This document shows positions 38,386 through 47,741 of a stretch of 64,000 nucleotides of DNA, in pieces. Position 1 is the stretch's first letter. Every line of letters starts with the position of its first letter. The translations under genes and the position numbers were made by a program. Under the pieces are notes generated by a model. The model saw only the letters and a list, made by a program, of their open reading frames with translations. It made no database searches and was not told where the DNA came from. Source of the stretch: Hyphococcus sp. (GTDB lineage: Bacteria > Pseudomonadota > Alphaproteobacteria > Caulobacterales > Parvularculaceae); the NCBI GenBank assembly GCA_021776245.1, contig JAJFGF010000010.1, positions 52,333-116,332 on the forward strand. Reading direction: 5' to 3'.

Positions 38386-39768
38386 ATGCCGCGCCGCATG
38401 ATGGGAAAGAAAGGCAAAAAGCTGGATTTAAAGGCCTTTGCCGTGTCCGCTGGCATAGCCATTCGCCGGGGGCGCCGTCGCGCCAAAGCCCTATGGGGAA
38501 AACTATACGGTCCCTGGGGCCGCGCAAGCGCCCGCATTCTCGATTCAATCGCCGCCAATGACCGGAGGCGGTTTGCCGCGTCGGTCGGCCTCGCCTTGTC
38601 GATCAATCTCATTGTTTTGACGGCGTTGGCGGTATTTGGCCGGGTGCGTATTTGGATTCCCAACGCGCCGAGCACCACGATCACAGTGACGCTGGTTGAA
38701 GCGCAAATACCGGAACCCGTGCTGCTCCGCGATCCGGAACTAACGCCGGAACCGGAGCCTGAACCAGAAATTGTCGAAGAGCCGGAAATTGAACCCGAGC
38801 CCGAGCCCGAACCCGAACCCGAACCTGAGCCTGAGACCGTAGATGAGCCTGAACCTGAAATTATCGAGGAGCAAGAGCCGGAACCTGAAACTGAACCCGA
38901 ACCCGAACTCAATCTCGACAGGGAGCCGTTATTTGCGCCGCCCGCTGAAGACCCCGAACCCTTAATTCCCGATCCGGCGCCAGCGGCAGAAGACGAACTT
39001 TCTTTGCCGCCGCCGGAAACGGTCGTTGAGCAAACGCCGGTGGAAGCTGATTCCGAGCCGCTGGTTTCCGACGAGCCTGAAGCGCAGCAGGCGGCAGGTC
39101 TTGAGGAACTGGTCGGCGATGAGGACGGCGACAGTGAAGATGCTGCGGGCGATCAGCCGGAAGACGATGAGGAAACTGAGATCCCGGAAGAAATCGTTGA
39201 AGAAGAACCTCAGAAAAATGACGATTTGTTTGATGAAGAGCCAACGTTCGGTGGTCGCCGTTTCATTATGCCGCGCGTTCAATTGCCGGTCGGTGATACG
39301 CCGATCGCGCCCGGCTCATCGGGCATTGTCGCCATCTTCTGTCCGGAACAGTTTGAAAACGACGATAAGGCAAAAGAATGTGCCGGGCGCCGCGAGCTGC
39401 GGTCCGGCTGGCGGCCAGGCGATAGCGGCGAGGATTGGGCGCGCGCCACCGAGCTTTTGAAAGGCGCGCGAGAGCGCGGACAAACAGGTCCCGATCTCGA
39501 TAAGATCGTCGGCCCGATTGAAGCGCGCCGTATTCGCAATGACCGCTTATTGCGCGACCTCGAAGCAGCGCGCCCTAATGATAATCGGATTACAAATCAG
39601 GCCGATGGCGCGGACGATAATTTGTCCCGTGGCGTTGAAGGCAATCGACCAGCAATCGGTCCGGCGCCGTTCGAGCCGAACTGGTCGCTGCCAGACGACA
39701 GCGAACTTAGCCAGAAAGAGATCGACGAATTGCGTGATGCTCTCGAAGAAGCAGAAAAGAACCGATAG
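38386..39768 (+). CDS. TonB-like membrane protein with acidic Pro-Glu spacer, function unknown
   Basis: The 460-residue protein has a basic cytoplasmic N-terminus (about 1-62), one membrane segment (about 66-84), then a Pro/Glu-rich spacer (about 105-195) made of PE and EPEP repeats. A very acidic stretch (about 200-290) follows, then a C-terminal part with IFCPEQF and [17 protein letters not shown]. The topology is that of TonB or TolA, but the spacer is acidic instead of the usual Pro-Lys mix, and I see no TonB C-terminal YP motif. ATGs at 38398 and 38401 are alternative starts. It is divergent from purD. It may span the periplasm. Confidence 0.6.
   Translation: MPRRMMGKKGKKLDLKAFAVSAGIAIRRGRRRAKALWGKLYGPWGRASARILDSIAANDRRRFAASVGLALSINLIVLTALAVFGRVRIWIPNAPSTTITVTLVEAQIPEPVLLRDPELTPEPEPEPEIVEEPEIEPEPEPEPEPEPEPETVDEPEPEIIEEQEPEPETEPEPELNLDREPLFAPPAEDPEPLIPDPAPAAEDELSLPPPETVVEQTPVEADSEPLVSDEPEAQQAAGLEELVGDEDGDSEDAAGDQPEDDEETEIPEEIVEEEPQKNDDLFDEEPTFGGRRFIMPRVQLPVGDTPIAPGSSGIVAIFCPEQFENDDKAKECAGRRELRSGWRPGDSGEDWARATELLKGARERGQTGPDLDKIVGPIEARRIRNDRLLRDLEAARPNDNRITNQADGADDNLSRGVEGNRPAIGPAPFEPNWSLPDDSELSQKEIDELRDALEEAEKNR
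38791..38835 (+). repeat. Hexamer repeat coding Glu-Pro
   Basis: Seven or more tandem copies of GARCCY (GAACCC, GAGCCC, GAGCCT) encode an EPEPEP run inside the acidic spacer. Such in-frame hexamers can slip, so the spacer length may vary between strains. Confidence 0.8.
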
Positions 39769-39781
39769 CAACGCTGTTGAG

Positions 39782-39814
39782 AAAAGGGCGCGGCGAGCCT
39801 TTCCCGTCGCGCCC
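39782..39814 (-). terminator. Rho-independent terminator of the TPR gene
   Basis: GGGCGCGGCG (39786-39795) pairs with CGTCGCGCCC (39805-39814), 10 pairs including one G-T, around a 9-base loop. Read on the minus strand, the stem is followed by TTTTC. It begins 8 bases past the stop of the leftward TPR gene and lies just after the stop of the rightward acidic-spacer gene. Confidence 0.75.
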
Positions 39815-39821
39815 AATATCC

Positions 39822-41612
39822 TTAAAGCTGCGCCAGGGTGAGCTTTGCTTTCTTCTCACCAAGCCACGCGACTTTGAACAATGCATTTGCGTATTTGGCG
39901 CCGTTTTTATCGCCTTGCGCCTTATACGCTTCGGAAAGCCCATAAAGCACCCAGGCATTATTGGGCGACTCGGTCAGGGATTCTAGAAACAATTGCTCGG
40001 CGCGTTCGGTTTTTCCCGCCTGGAGAAGCATTGAAGCAAGGGTTTGCTTTGATGGATAATACCAGTAAGGCGGTTCCGTATAAGCGATCGCCTCCTGCAA
40101 CGCGACGACCTCTTCCATCGCCTCAATGGCTGTGTCCAACGCGCCGTCTGCCGCCGCAGCGCGGCCTATAATGGTGAGGCGGGCAATGTTCAATATATCA
40201 AGCGCCGGCACACCGCCGCCGGTAAGGTTTGACATATCAGCATCGGCGATGATCGCGCTGATGGCTTCAACTTCCGTTTGCGCTCCAGCAAGATCACCGG
40301 ACTTAACAAACGCTTCTCCGCGCGCATAGTGCCACGCTCCTTGCAGGAACGGCATGTCTTCTCCCGGATCGTCAGTAGCAAGAATGGATGCCGGGTCGGC
40401 AAATTGCACCATAGCGTAATAAGGCGCCGCCTTGATCGGTTGCACCCAGGGCGCCGCTGCCGCCATCTCAATGGGAAGTTTCTCGTCGAGTTTTTCCGCC
40501 ATGGCGAGGGCTGTCGTCGCATCGCCGGACATTTGCGCTGATGTCATTGCGAAATGAATATTGTGCGTGAAATACCCATATTCATAAAGCATGCTTGCGT
40601 CAGCCTGATCGAGATAGGCCTGGTCGGCGGCGACGGCGGCAATGTTATGGTCAAGCGCCTGCTTAAACCGGCCGATACGGTAATAGGTATGGGACGGCAT
40701 ATGAATGAGGTGGCCGAGCCCAGGCGACAACGCCGCGAGCCGGTCCGCATGGTCTGCCGCGCGATAGGGATCGCGCGAAGCCTCGGTGATGTGGATATAA
40801 AGATGGATCGCCGCCGTATAGTTCGGATTGCGCGCCATGACGCTTTCCAGTAGCGATACCGTTCTCGCTGTACGGCCTTTCGGCGTGCGCCCGCCATCAG
40901 CCCAATAGTCCCATGCTTGCGTATCCATATTCGCTTCCGCGGCGAGGGCGGCGATAAAATCATCTTCGGGATATTCTAAAGCCACCGCGTCCACTGCGTC
41001 CGCAAAGGCGTTATCAAGTTTAGACCGGTCCGCCAGCGGCGCGGCATCATAGCGATAGCCAAGCGCATTGATCAACGCTTGTTCTTTTTCGCTGGCATTG
41101 TCGCGCAGCGCGATGGCTTTGTTGACCGCTGCAAAAGCGGGCGCAACGGCTTCGTCAAACATCGGCGCGTTAATATTCGGTCCGAGGGCAAAGGCTTCAC
41201 CCCAGTAGCACATGGCGCAGTCAGGATCGATCGCCTGGGCTTGCTTGAAGGCAGTGACCGCTTCGCCATGGTTGAAATTATAGGTGAAGGCGAGGCCTTC
41301 ATTGAACCAGGCTTGCGCCTCGGGCTTGTCTGTCGTGATCTCGTACGTGATTGTGTCAATGGCGGGACGCAACACTGGAGTGTCGTCGGTGTCACCCTCG
41401 GTGGTCTGGGCAAAGGCCTGCGCGGCGCGGATGAAAAACGCGCGGCGTTTTGCAAGGCCGTCGACATTTTCGCCGCAAAGCGAGCGCACGATCATCAATG
41501 GATGCAGGAACGGCGCGCCTGCTGATTCCCCGGTATTCGATTGCAGCGAGATTGTCGCTCCGCTCAGTATGATTGCGCCGGCAGCGGCGCCAAGAAACAG
41601 TTTGGTGTTCAT
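39822..41612 (-). CDS. Exported TPR-repeat protein, function unknown
   Basis: A 596-residue protein with an N-terminal hydrophobic signal (about 5-25), followed by tetratricopeptide repeats such as AWFNEGLAFTYNFNHGEAV and later LEDALDTAIEAMEE-like helices. It contains CAMCYWGEAFALGPNIN near 137, a conserved stretch in a family of secreted bacterial TPR proteins whose CxxC is not a heme motif. It is probably periplasmic. It has no operon partner, is divergent from xseA, and ends at a hairpin terminator. I cannot assign a process. Confidence 0.7.
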   Translation of the reverse strand: MNTKLFLGAAAGAIILSGATISLQSNTGESAGAPFLHPLMIVRSLCGENVDGLAKRRAFFIRAAQAFAQTTEGDTDDTPVLRPAIDTITYEITTDKPEAQAWFNEGLAFTYNFNHGEAVTAFKQAQAIDPDCAMCYWGEAFALGPNINAPMFDEAVAPAFAAVNKAIALRDNASEKEQALINALGYRYDAAPLADRSKLDNAFADAVDAVALEYPEDDFIAALAAEANMDTQAWDYWADGGRTPKGRTARTVSLLESVMARNPNYTAAIHLYIHITEASRDPYRAADHADRLAALSPGLGHLIHMPSHTYYRIGRFKQALDHNIAAVAADQAYLDQADASMLYEYGYFTHNIHFAMTSAQMSGDATTALAMAEKLDEKLPIEMAAAAPWVQPIKAAPYYAMVQFADPASILATDDPGEDMPFLQGAWHYARGEAFVKSGDLAGAQTEVEAISAIIADADMSNLTGGGVPALDILNIARLTIIGRAAAADGALDTAIEAMEEVVALQEAIAYTEPPYWYYPSKQTLASMLLQAGKTERAEQLFLESLTESPNNAWVLYGLSEAYKAQGDKNGAKYANALFKVAWLGEKKAKLTLAQL

Positions 41613-41778
41613 AAGGAAATTCCCCGTCTGGTGACATTTATGTTTCGATTACGCGACATGGCGCGGGCCGCTGACCTAGCAGCTTTCCGCTGGGTCAATA
41701 CTGACTATTGTTAGTGTCCTGGCGCCCCACTTCGAGGTGCGCCTTATGCGGCCCCGAAAACTGTGCTTTAACGCCCCG

Positions 41779-43224
41779 ATGGTGGAGCAATCGATCAACA
41801 ATGTCCACGAATATACGGTTTCCGAACTCTCGGGCGCAGTAAAGCGGGCGATTGAGGATAATTTTGGATTCGTGCGCGTACGCGGCGAATTGGGCCGTGT
41901 TACGCGCGCAGCGTCGGGCCACATCTATCTTGACCTCAAAGATGACAAAGCGGTGATCTCAAGCGTCATGTGGAAAGGTATGGCGGCGCGCCTGTCGGTT
42001 AACCCCGAACAGGGGATGGAAGTTGTTGCCTCGGGCAGGATGACCACGTTTGCCGGCCAGTCGCGTTATCAGCTGATTATCGATTCGCTCGAACCTGCCG
42101 GCGCAGGCGCCCTGATGGCGCTGTTTGAAGAGCGCAAAAAGAAACTTGCCGCTGAAGGGCTTTTTGCGCCCGAACGAAAGCGACAGCTGCCATTCTTGCC
42201 GCAGGTAATTGGCGTGGTCACGTCGCCGTCCGGCGCGGTTATACGTGATATTTTGCATCGGTTGCGTGAGCGTTTTCCGCGCCGCGTCATTGTCTGGCCA
42301 ACCGTGGTTCAGGGCCGTGGCGCGGAGGAAAAAATTGCTGCGGCGATCAGCGGTTTTAACGCGCTTTCCGTCGACGGTCCGACGCCGCGTCCGGATGTTT
42401 TGATTGTCGCCCGCGGCGGCGGGTCGCTGGAAGATTTGTGGTGCTTTAATGAAGAAATTGTCGCGCGCGCTGCGGCGGCGAGCGAAATACCGCTGATTTC
42501 TGCTGTGGGTCATGAGACCGATACGACGCTGATTGATTATGTCGCTGACAAGCGTGCGCCAACGCCCACCGCCGCTGCAGAATTTGCGGTGCCCGTGCGG
42601 TCAGAGCTTCAGGCGGAGCTCTTGAACAAGGAGCGCCGATTTATTTCGGCGGCGACGCGGCTTTTTGAAACGCGCCGCACCGCGCTCCTTTCGGCGGTTC
42701 GTGGGCTCGGACGTCCGCAAGATATCCTCGGCGCCAATGGACAGCGCCTAGATCGCGCCGCAGATGGGCTGCGTGCAGGCCTTCGCGCGCGCCTCGACGC
42801 CGCGCTTGCGCGTATTGCCGGGACCGGCGCGCGGCTTAACAAAAATCTCCTGTCGTCAGGTTTTGCCGTTCGTGAGAATGAGGTGGCGTCTTTGTGGGCG
42901 CGGGTCCGCGAGCGTGTTTACCGGAATACGAACGAATGCTCTTCCAAACTCTCCGCCGCCAGCAGAGTACTGCAGACAGTTTCCTACCAAAATGTGCTTG
43001 ATCGGGGGTTCACGTTGGTGCGCAACAAAGACGGCAATCTGCTGCGGCGCGCAGGCGAAGTCATCGCTGGGACAGCCGGCGAGGTGCAATTTTCCGACGG
43101 CGCCCATGGCGTTGTCTTCGATGCGGGCGGCAAAACTGCGTTGAAAAAGCGGCCGCCGAAGAAAGCTGCAAAAAGACCCGGCGGAAAATCAGTAAAGCCG
43201 CGACAGCAAAGGCTTTTTGACTAA
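41779..43224 (+). CDS. xseA: Exodeoxyribonuclease VII large subunit
   Basis: XseA is the catalytic subunit of ExoVII, which degrades single-stranded DNA. From ATG 41779 it is 481 aa. The N-terminal OB-fold (YTVSELSGAVKRAIEDNF) is followed by the nuclease core with IGVVTSPSGAVIRDI, RGGGSLEDLWCFNEE and SAVGHETDTTLIDY, and then a coiled-coil rod. The C-terminal tail is Lys-rich. The small subunit xseB is not next to it. DUF2093 and an M23 peptidase follow on the same strand. Confidence 0.95.
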   Translation: MVEQSINNVHEYTVSELSGAVKRAIEDNFGFVRVRGELGRVTRAASGHIYLDLKDDKAVISSVMWKGMAARLSVNPEQGMEVVASGRMTTFAGQSRYQLIIDSLEPAGAGALMALFEERKKKLAAEGLFAPERKRQLPFLPQVIGVVTSPSGAVIRDILHRLRERFPRRVIVWPTVVQGRGAEEKIAAAISGFNALSVDGPTPRPDVLIVARGGGSLEDLWCFNEEIVARAAAASEIPLISAVGHETDTTLIDYVADKRAPTPTAAAEFAVPVRSELQAELLNKERRFISAATRLFETRRTALLSAVRGLGRPQDILGANGQRLDRAADGLRAGLRARLDAALARIAGTGARLNKNLLSSGFAVRENEVASLWARVRERVYRNTNECSSKLSAASRVLQTVSYQNVLDRGFTLVRNKDGNLLRRAGEVIAGTAGEVQFSDGAHGVVFDAGGKTALKKRPPKKAAKRPGGKSVKPRQQRLFD

Positions 43225-43273
43225 ACCAGCGCAGCCGCGCTATGGATGCGCGTGAAGTTAGTTGAGGCGATGC

Positions 43274-43489
43274 ATGAATCCGTTTGATTCCACGGGTGGC
43301 GATGAAGAGGCGATTGTCGAATATGGCGACGCCGAGTTTCATATCGTCAGGCCGGGCGCCTATGTGAAATGCGCTGTGACCGGCGCGCATATTTCATTGA
43401 AGCTATTGAAATACTGGAATGTCGACAAACAGGAAGCCTATATTGACGCAATGGCGTCAATGAAGGGCTTTGGGCTGAAGAGCGAGTAG
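43274..43489 (+). CDS. DUF2093-family protein
   Basis: A 71-residue protein that starts MNPFDSTGGDEEAIVEYGDA and has LLKYWNVDKQEAY near the C-terminus, matching the alphaproteobacterial DUF2093 family. In other Alphaproteobacteria the family sits near xseA or lpxK. Its function is unknown. It lies 49 bases after xseA, and its stop is 8 bases before the M23 peptidase ATG, so the three are probably one transcript. Confidence 0.85.
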   Translation: MNPFDSTGGDEEAIVEYGDAEFHIVRPGAYVKCAVTGAHISLKLLKYWNVDKQEAYIDAMASMKGFGLKSE

Positions 43490-43497
43490 TGTACCCC

Positions 43498-44526
43498 ATG
43501 CGAATTTATCTTTACACAGCCTTTGCTGCAATTGCTGCGTGCACCACGTCGCCCCGGGCGAATGCGGATCAGTATGAGGCGTCTGCTGCCGATGCCAGCG
43601 ACACAGCGCCCATCGAACAGCCAAAAATTGACAGCCTGCTTCCGGTGGAAACAGAAGGGTCGCTGGCGCGTCGCGCCGATTATGCAGAGGCCATGCAAGA
43701 CGTTGCGGAACGGCAAAAAGTTTTTGATGATGAGCCGACGCGTTTTTCTTTGACCGGCGTTTATTCACAAGGCGGGTTGGTTTTTGGCCAGACTGAACCT
43801 GGCGCCAAAGTGCGTCTCGATGGCGATGACGTCATGGTCGGCGCTAACGGCGAATTCGTATTTGGTTTTGGCCGCGACAGTGCGCCAACGTCGTTGCTGG
43901 TGGTGACGCTCCCTGACGGCGTGGTGGAACGCCACGCGATTAAGGTTGCGGACCGGGAATTCCCGGTGCAGCGCATTGATGGTCTCGACCAGTCGAAAGT
44001 CTCAGGATTTACTGAAGAACAGCTGGCGAAAATCGCAATCGACAGTGCAAAAAAGAAAAATGCGCGCCAGGCCACACAAAGTCGGGCGGACTGGAGTGCG
44101 GGCTTTGTCTGGCCCGCGACCGGGCGGATCAGCGGTGTTTTCGGCTCACAGCGCATTCTTAATGGCGAGCCGAAACGCCCTCATTCCGGCGTTGATGTAG
44201 CCGCGCCGGCGGGAACGCCGATCCGTGCGCCGGCGGCGGGCCTTGTGACCCTGGCAGAAACTGACATGTATTTTGAAGGCGGCCTTGTTCTGGTGGACCA
44301 TGGTCACTGGCTGGAAAGCGCTTTTCTGCATATGTCGCGCATCGATGTGACGCCTGGCCAGCGGGTCAATAAAGGCGACATTCTGGGCGCTGTGGGCGCG
44401 ACGGGGCGTGTCACCGGACCTCATCTTCATTGGAGCATCAAATGGGTGGGCCGTCTTGTTGATCCGCAATTGACTGTCCCTGACATGCCGGCATCGCCAA
44501 TAACGGCCGAATCTGAGGGCGATTAA
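43498..44526 (+). CDS. M23-family lipoprotein peptidase
   Basis: From ATG 43498 the protein is 342 aa. The N-terminus ends in the lipobox IAAC (Cys 15), so it is predicted to be a lipoprotein. The C-terminal LytM/M23 domain has both zinc motifs, HSGVD (H229, D233) and HLH (H309, H311), so it should be an active peptidoglycan endopeptidase. A central beta-rich part (about 85-150) may be a cell-wall or partner-binding region. It is co-directional with xseA and DUF2093. Confidence 0.92.
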   Translation: MRIYLYTAFAAIAACTTSPRANADQYEASAADASDTAPIEQPKIDSLLPVETEGSLARRADYAEAMQDVAERQKVFDDEPTRFSLTGVYSQGGLVFGQTEPGAKVRLDGDDVMVGANGEFVFGFGRDSAPTSLLVVTLPDGVVERHAIKVADREFPVQRIDGLDQSKVSGFTEEQLAKIAIDSAKKKNARQATQSRADWSAGFVWPATGRISGVFGSQRILNGEPKRPHSGVDVAAPAGTPIRAPAAGLVTLAETDMYFEGGLVLVDHGHWLESAFLHMSRIDVTPGQRVNKGDILGAVGATGRVTGPHLHWSIKWVGRLVDPQLTVPDMPASPITAESEGD

Positions 44527-44533
44527 GCTTTTT

Positions 44534-44552
44534 GTAATTGACAATCATTATC
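44534..44552 (+). promoter_or_regulatory. Fur-box match before bfd
   Basis: This 19-base window matches 15 of 19 positions of the classical Fur consensus (GATAATGATAATCATTATC), with ten consecutive matches in its right half (AATCATTATC). It lies 68 bases before the bfd ATG and just after the M23 peptidase stop. Fur or a Fur-type regulator binding is inference. Alphaproteobacteria may use Irr or RirA instead. Confidence 0.7.
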
Positions 44553-44619
44553 ATTTGCACCATTTAAAGGCTTAAATCGAGCCTCCTGGGGCTGGGAGCG
44601 ATTGGAGCGTTGTCGCGCG

Positions 44620-44817
44620 ATGTTTGTCTGTATTTGCAATGCACTGAGAGAAAAAGAGCTGGCCGCTGCGGCGGGCGGCGATGCGCGCACGGTTGCTGAT
44701 GTTTTTCGCCGCTGCGGGCGACGCCCGCAATGTGGCAAATGCCTGCCTGAAGTTGCGCAAATCATTGAAGACGCCCGTGACCTCGAATCGGGATCGCAAA
44801 AGCTCGCTGCTGAATAA
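44620..44817 (+). CDS. bfd: Bacterioferritin-associated ferredoxin
   Basis: Bfd is a small [2Fe-2S] protein that reduces and releases iron stored in bacterioferritin. The 65-residue protein has the four ligands in the canonical positions C4, C6, C38 and C41. The start ATG gives MFVCICNALRE, as in the family; the in-frame extension upstream is not used. A Fur-box match precedes it and bfr follows at 157 bases. It is cytoplasmic. Confidence 0.93.
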   Translation: MFVCICNALREKELAAAAGGDARTVADVFRRCGRRPQCGKCLPEVAQIIEDARDLESGSQKLAAE

Positions 44818-44973
44818 TTTCAGCGTTTCATCCCACTTTTGGATGACCCCGGCGTTTGACTGCAATCCGCGCAGAATTTTGCGCAATTGAGAGTTGATTG
44901 CAAAGATAGTTCTTGGACCGACCCAGTGATCGTTTAATTTAGCGACAGTGAATCAAAAAAGGAGAATGACCGC

Positions 44974-45450
44974 GTGAAAGGCGATCAAAAAGTCATTGGA
45001 TATCTGAACAAAGCGCTCAAACTCGAGTTGACCACCGTCAACCAGTATTTCCTTCATGCGCGCATGTACAAAAATTGGGGCTTTGAACGCCTCGCCAAAA
45101 TTGAATATGACGAGTCCATTGATGAAATGAAGCATGCGGACGAACTTGTTGAACGCATTCTGTATCTTGAGGGCCTGCCAAATCTCCAGGATTTGGACAA
45201 GCTTCATATAGGCGAGAATGTTAAAGAATGTCTCGAATGCGATCTTGGCGCTGAAGAGCGCGCGCACCCGCTCTATCTTGAAGCGATCGAGTATTGCGAA
45301 TCCGTTCGGGATTTTGTCAGCCGCGAGATTCTAACACGCATCCTGGAATCAGAAGAAGAACATATCGATTTTCTCGAAACCCAACTCGAACTGATTAGCA
45401 AGATTGGCGAAGAGAGATATATGCAGTCGCAAATGCAAAACGGAGATTAA
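44974..45450 (+). CDS. bfr: Bacterioferritin
   Basis: Bfr forms a 24-subunit iron-storage cage with heme at subunit interfaces. The 158-residue protein has the axial Met 52, ferroxidase ligands E18, E51, H54, E94, E127 and H130, all at family positions. It starts at GTG 44974 with AAGGAG ten bases upstream. The 156-base gap after bfd has a TTGCGCAA palindrome at 44879-44886 and no gene. The Kazal-type lipoprotein starts 2 bases after its stop, so the two are co-transcribed. Confidence 0.95.
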   Translation: MKGDQKVIGYLNKALKLELTTVNQYFLHARMYKNWGFERLAKIEYDESIDEMKHADELVERILYLEGLPNLQDLDKLHIGENVKECLECDLGAEERAHPLYLEAIEYCESVRDFVSREILTRILESEEEHIDFLETQLELISKIGEERYMQSQMQNGD

Positions 45451-45452
45451 TA

Positions 45453-45794
45453 ATGCTTCGGACCATCGTGCTTTGCCTCCTTTTCGTCGCCTGTACGACA
45501 GCGTCGTCGGATGAGTCCAATAGCCATGGGCCCCGGATCGGCGAGTCCGGCGGCATGTGCGGTGGGATCGGCGGTTTTGCATGCGCGGCGGCGGGCGATT
45601 ATTGCGCGATGGAAACGGGCGTCTGCCATGACGTTGCGGACGGGGCAGGCGTCTGCCGCCCGATGCCGGAAATATGCACGATGGAATATGACCCCGTTTG
45701 CGGATGTGACGGCAAAACCTATGGCAATGCCTGTTCGGCGGCGGCAAATGGCGCCAGCATCGCCTACCGGGGCGCGTGCGACGCCGACAGCTAA
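45453..45794 (+). CDS. Kazal-type protease-inhibitor lipoprotein
   Basis: The 113-residue protein has an N-terminal hydrophobic signal with a lipobox-like FVAC (Cys 14) and 11 cysteines in all. A first Cys-rich part (about 36-68, CGGIGGFAC through GVCRP) is followed by a Kazal module (about 75-109) with [14 protein letters not shown]. It is expected to sit in the outer membrane or periplasm and inhibit serine proteases. Bacterial members are common but seldom characterised. It starts 2 bases after bfr with GGAG nearby, and its stop overlaps the stop of the convergent acyltransferase gene. Confidence 0.85.
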   Translation: MLRTIVLCLLFVACTTASSDESNSHGPRIGESGGMCGGIGGFACAAAGDYCAMETGVCHDVADGAGVCRPMPEICTMEYDPVCGCDGKTYGNACSAAANGASIAYRGACDADS

Positions 45795-46747
45795 GAACTA
45801 TTGATTTTCGGCCAGCGCCGGTGCAGCCATAGCCATTGACCGGGACGGGCGCGGACGTCTTTTTCAAGGGCCTCATTAATCTTGATGGTCAATTTCTCGA
45901 TATCGGCGCCAAGATTTCCGCTGGGCTCAAACGGGATCGGATCATGGACGACGACTTTAAAATAGGCGCCGTGCAGCCGTTCCGTCGATATTTGCACGAG
46001 CGGCAGATTAAAGCGCAATGCCAGCCGCGCCGCCGCTGGCGACGTCATGGCGGTATGGCCCATGAACGGAACCGGAATGCCTCCGGTGGTCAGTTTCTGA
46101 TCCATCAATATGGCGATGGAATGCCGATCTTTCAAAAGATCGATGAATCCCCGCGCACCGTCCCAGCCTTTTGGAATCTGTCTCGTGGTCATCACAGCTG
46201 CGCGTTTTTTGATGATTAACTCATCGACAAGCGGATTATTTGATGCGCGATAGATAAACCCGAAGGGAAGGCCCAATTGCGTTGCTGTAATGCCCGCGAC
46301 TTCCCAATTAGCGAAATGCCCGGTGATGAAGATTGCGCAGCCGCGCTCAATCAAGAGCGGCGTGATCTCCTTGGCGCCGACAACCTCGATGCGCGGATCG
46401 CCGCCGGTTGTTGTCAGGGCTTTGAGATGGGCGTATTCCGCCGCGGTGCGGCCCAGATTTTCCCACACCTCGTCGACCGTCTCTTGAATCTTTTTGTCGT
46501 CCCAATCTGGATAAACCATTCGCAAATTATTTACGGCGCGCTGCGAAACACGACCTAAGATTCGCCCAAAAAATTTTGCACTCGCGCCGCCAAAAGCTGA
46601 GGCGCGATCAATACCCAAAAGCCCAAATAACCCGAAAAGTGCAACGACGATTGCATATTCCAAACGATGCCCGATCGTGACCGGGCGGTTTGATCGTCGC
46701 TTGGGCAGGAACTCTCTTGAGCGATTGGCGTTAGCAGAGTTGCTCAT
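45791..46747 (-). CDS. Lipid A acyltransferase (LpxL/LpxM/HtrB type)
   Basis: A 318-residue membrane-associated acyltransferase. The catalytic motif HFANWE (His and Glu) follows FITGHF, and [17 protein letters not shown] is conserved in lauroyl/myristoyl transferases that add secondary acyl chains to lipid A. An N-terminal hydrophobic stretch (about 28-50) anchors it. It is the last gene of the lipid A operon, 13 bases after lpxK. Which acyl chain it uses (LpxL versus LpxM) cannot be read here. Confidence 0.9.
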   Translation of the reverse strand: MSNSANANRSREFLPKRRSNRPVTIGHRLEYAIVVALFGLFGLLGIDRASAFGGASAKFFGRILGRVSQRAVNNLRMVYPDWDDKKIQETVDEVWENLGRTAAEYAHLKALTTTGGDPRIEVVGAKEITPLLIERGCAIFITGHFANWEVAGITATQLGLPFGFIYRASNNPLVDELIIKKRAAVMTTRQIPKGWDGARGFIDLLKDRHSIAILMDQKLTTGGIPVPFMGHTAMTSPAAARLALRFNLPLVQISTERLHGAYFKVVVHDPIPFEPSGNLGADIEKLTIKINEALEKDVRARPGQWLWLHRRWPKINSS

Positions 46748-46760
46748 CGTTCGATCCCGT

Positions 46761-47741
46761 TCACACCGCTGTGTGGTTGATTGATTGCAGCACCAGACGG
46801 CGTAGAATATCGGGCTTGTCGACGCGCATCGCGACTGGAAGAGTTAAAATATTTTCCTGCATATCGCCGGATAATCTTACGAAATCCTTTTCCGTTGTTA
46901 TTAATGTCGCTTCATTTTGTTTCGCGAGGCTGCGCAGCGCATTGACATCATGTTCCGTGAATAAATGATGATCCGGAAATTCAATTTTCGCCGCGATCTC
47001 AAAACTCAATTCCGCAAGCAGTGCGAAAAATTTTTGAGGTTTTCCGGTGCCGCTGAAGGCGACAATTTTTTGCGGCGGCGGCGCGTTAACGGGCTCAAGC
47101 TTTGTGCGGATGGCCGGTTTTCCCTTGGCGATCTCCTTGTCCGGTTCATCGCCGGTAAATGCGATCAAATCGGCGCGCTCCAGAGCTCGGGCGACTGGCT
47201 CGCGTAAGGGGCCGGCCGGAAACACGCGGCCATTGCCGGTGGTCGCAACTCCGCCAAAAAGCAAGATTGAGAGTGTTTTATGGAGTTTGGGATTTTGAAA
47301 CCCGTCATCCATCAATATGACATCCGCTTTATTTTCGGCTGCCGCCCGGGCGCCGGCAATCCGATCGCGCGCCGCCCATGTGGGCGCGCTCCGAGATAGC
47401 AAGAGCGCTTCATCGCCGACTTCCGCTGCCCCGTGTTTTGAATTGTCGACGAGTACAGGTCCCGGCAAATGGCCGCCATAGCCGCGCGTCAGGAAGCAAA
47501 AATTCAGCCCTTCGCGCTTTAACATTTCGCCCAGCATAATAGCGAACGGGGTTTTTCCTTCACCGCCGAGCGACGCATTGCCAATGCAGATCACTGGCGC
47601 GGGAGGCGTTTGCGGGCGCGTCAGATTCCAGCGTGCGCGCTGGGCGGCGTCATAGGCGAAGGAAAGCGGTGATATTGCCTTCGCAACGATACGCGCCGTC
47701 AATGAGTTGCTGCGCCAGAACCAGGGTTCGCGCATCATCAA
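46761..47741 (-). CDS. lpxK: Tetraacyldisaccharide 4'-kinase
   Basis: LpxK phosphorylates the lipid A precursor at the 4' position. It has a P-loop variant ASLGGEGKTPFAI and the family segments FLTRGYGG and MDDGFQNPKLHKTL. At 326 aa it has the normal length, with an N-terminal membrane-associated helix. The start ATG overlaps the waaA stop. Several close ATGs (47735-47741) make the exact start uncertain by one or two codons. Confidence 0.95.
   Translation of the reverse strand: MMMREPWFWRSNSLTARIVAKAISPLSFAYDAAQRARWNLTRPQTPPAPVICIGNASLGGEGKTPFAIMLGEMLKREGLNFCFLTRGYGGHLPGPVLVDNSKHGAAEVGDEALLLSRSAPTWAARDRIAGARAAAENKADVILMDDGFQNPKLHKTLSILLFGGVATTGNGRVFPAGPLREPVARALERADLIAFTGDEPDKEIAKGKPAIRTKLEPVNAPPPQKIVAFSGTGKPQKFFALLAELSFEIAAKIEFPDHHLFTEHDVNALRSLAKQNEATLITTEKDFVRLSGDMQENILTLPVAMRVDKPDILRRLVLQSINHTAV

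Noticed and set aside
38330..38548. Upstream extension of the purD frame
   Set aside because: PurD homologues begin at the KVLLIGGGG stretch, and the extension overlaps the divergent acidic-spacer gene.
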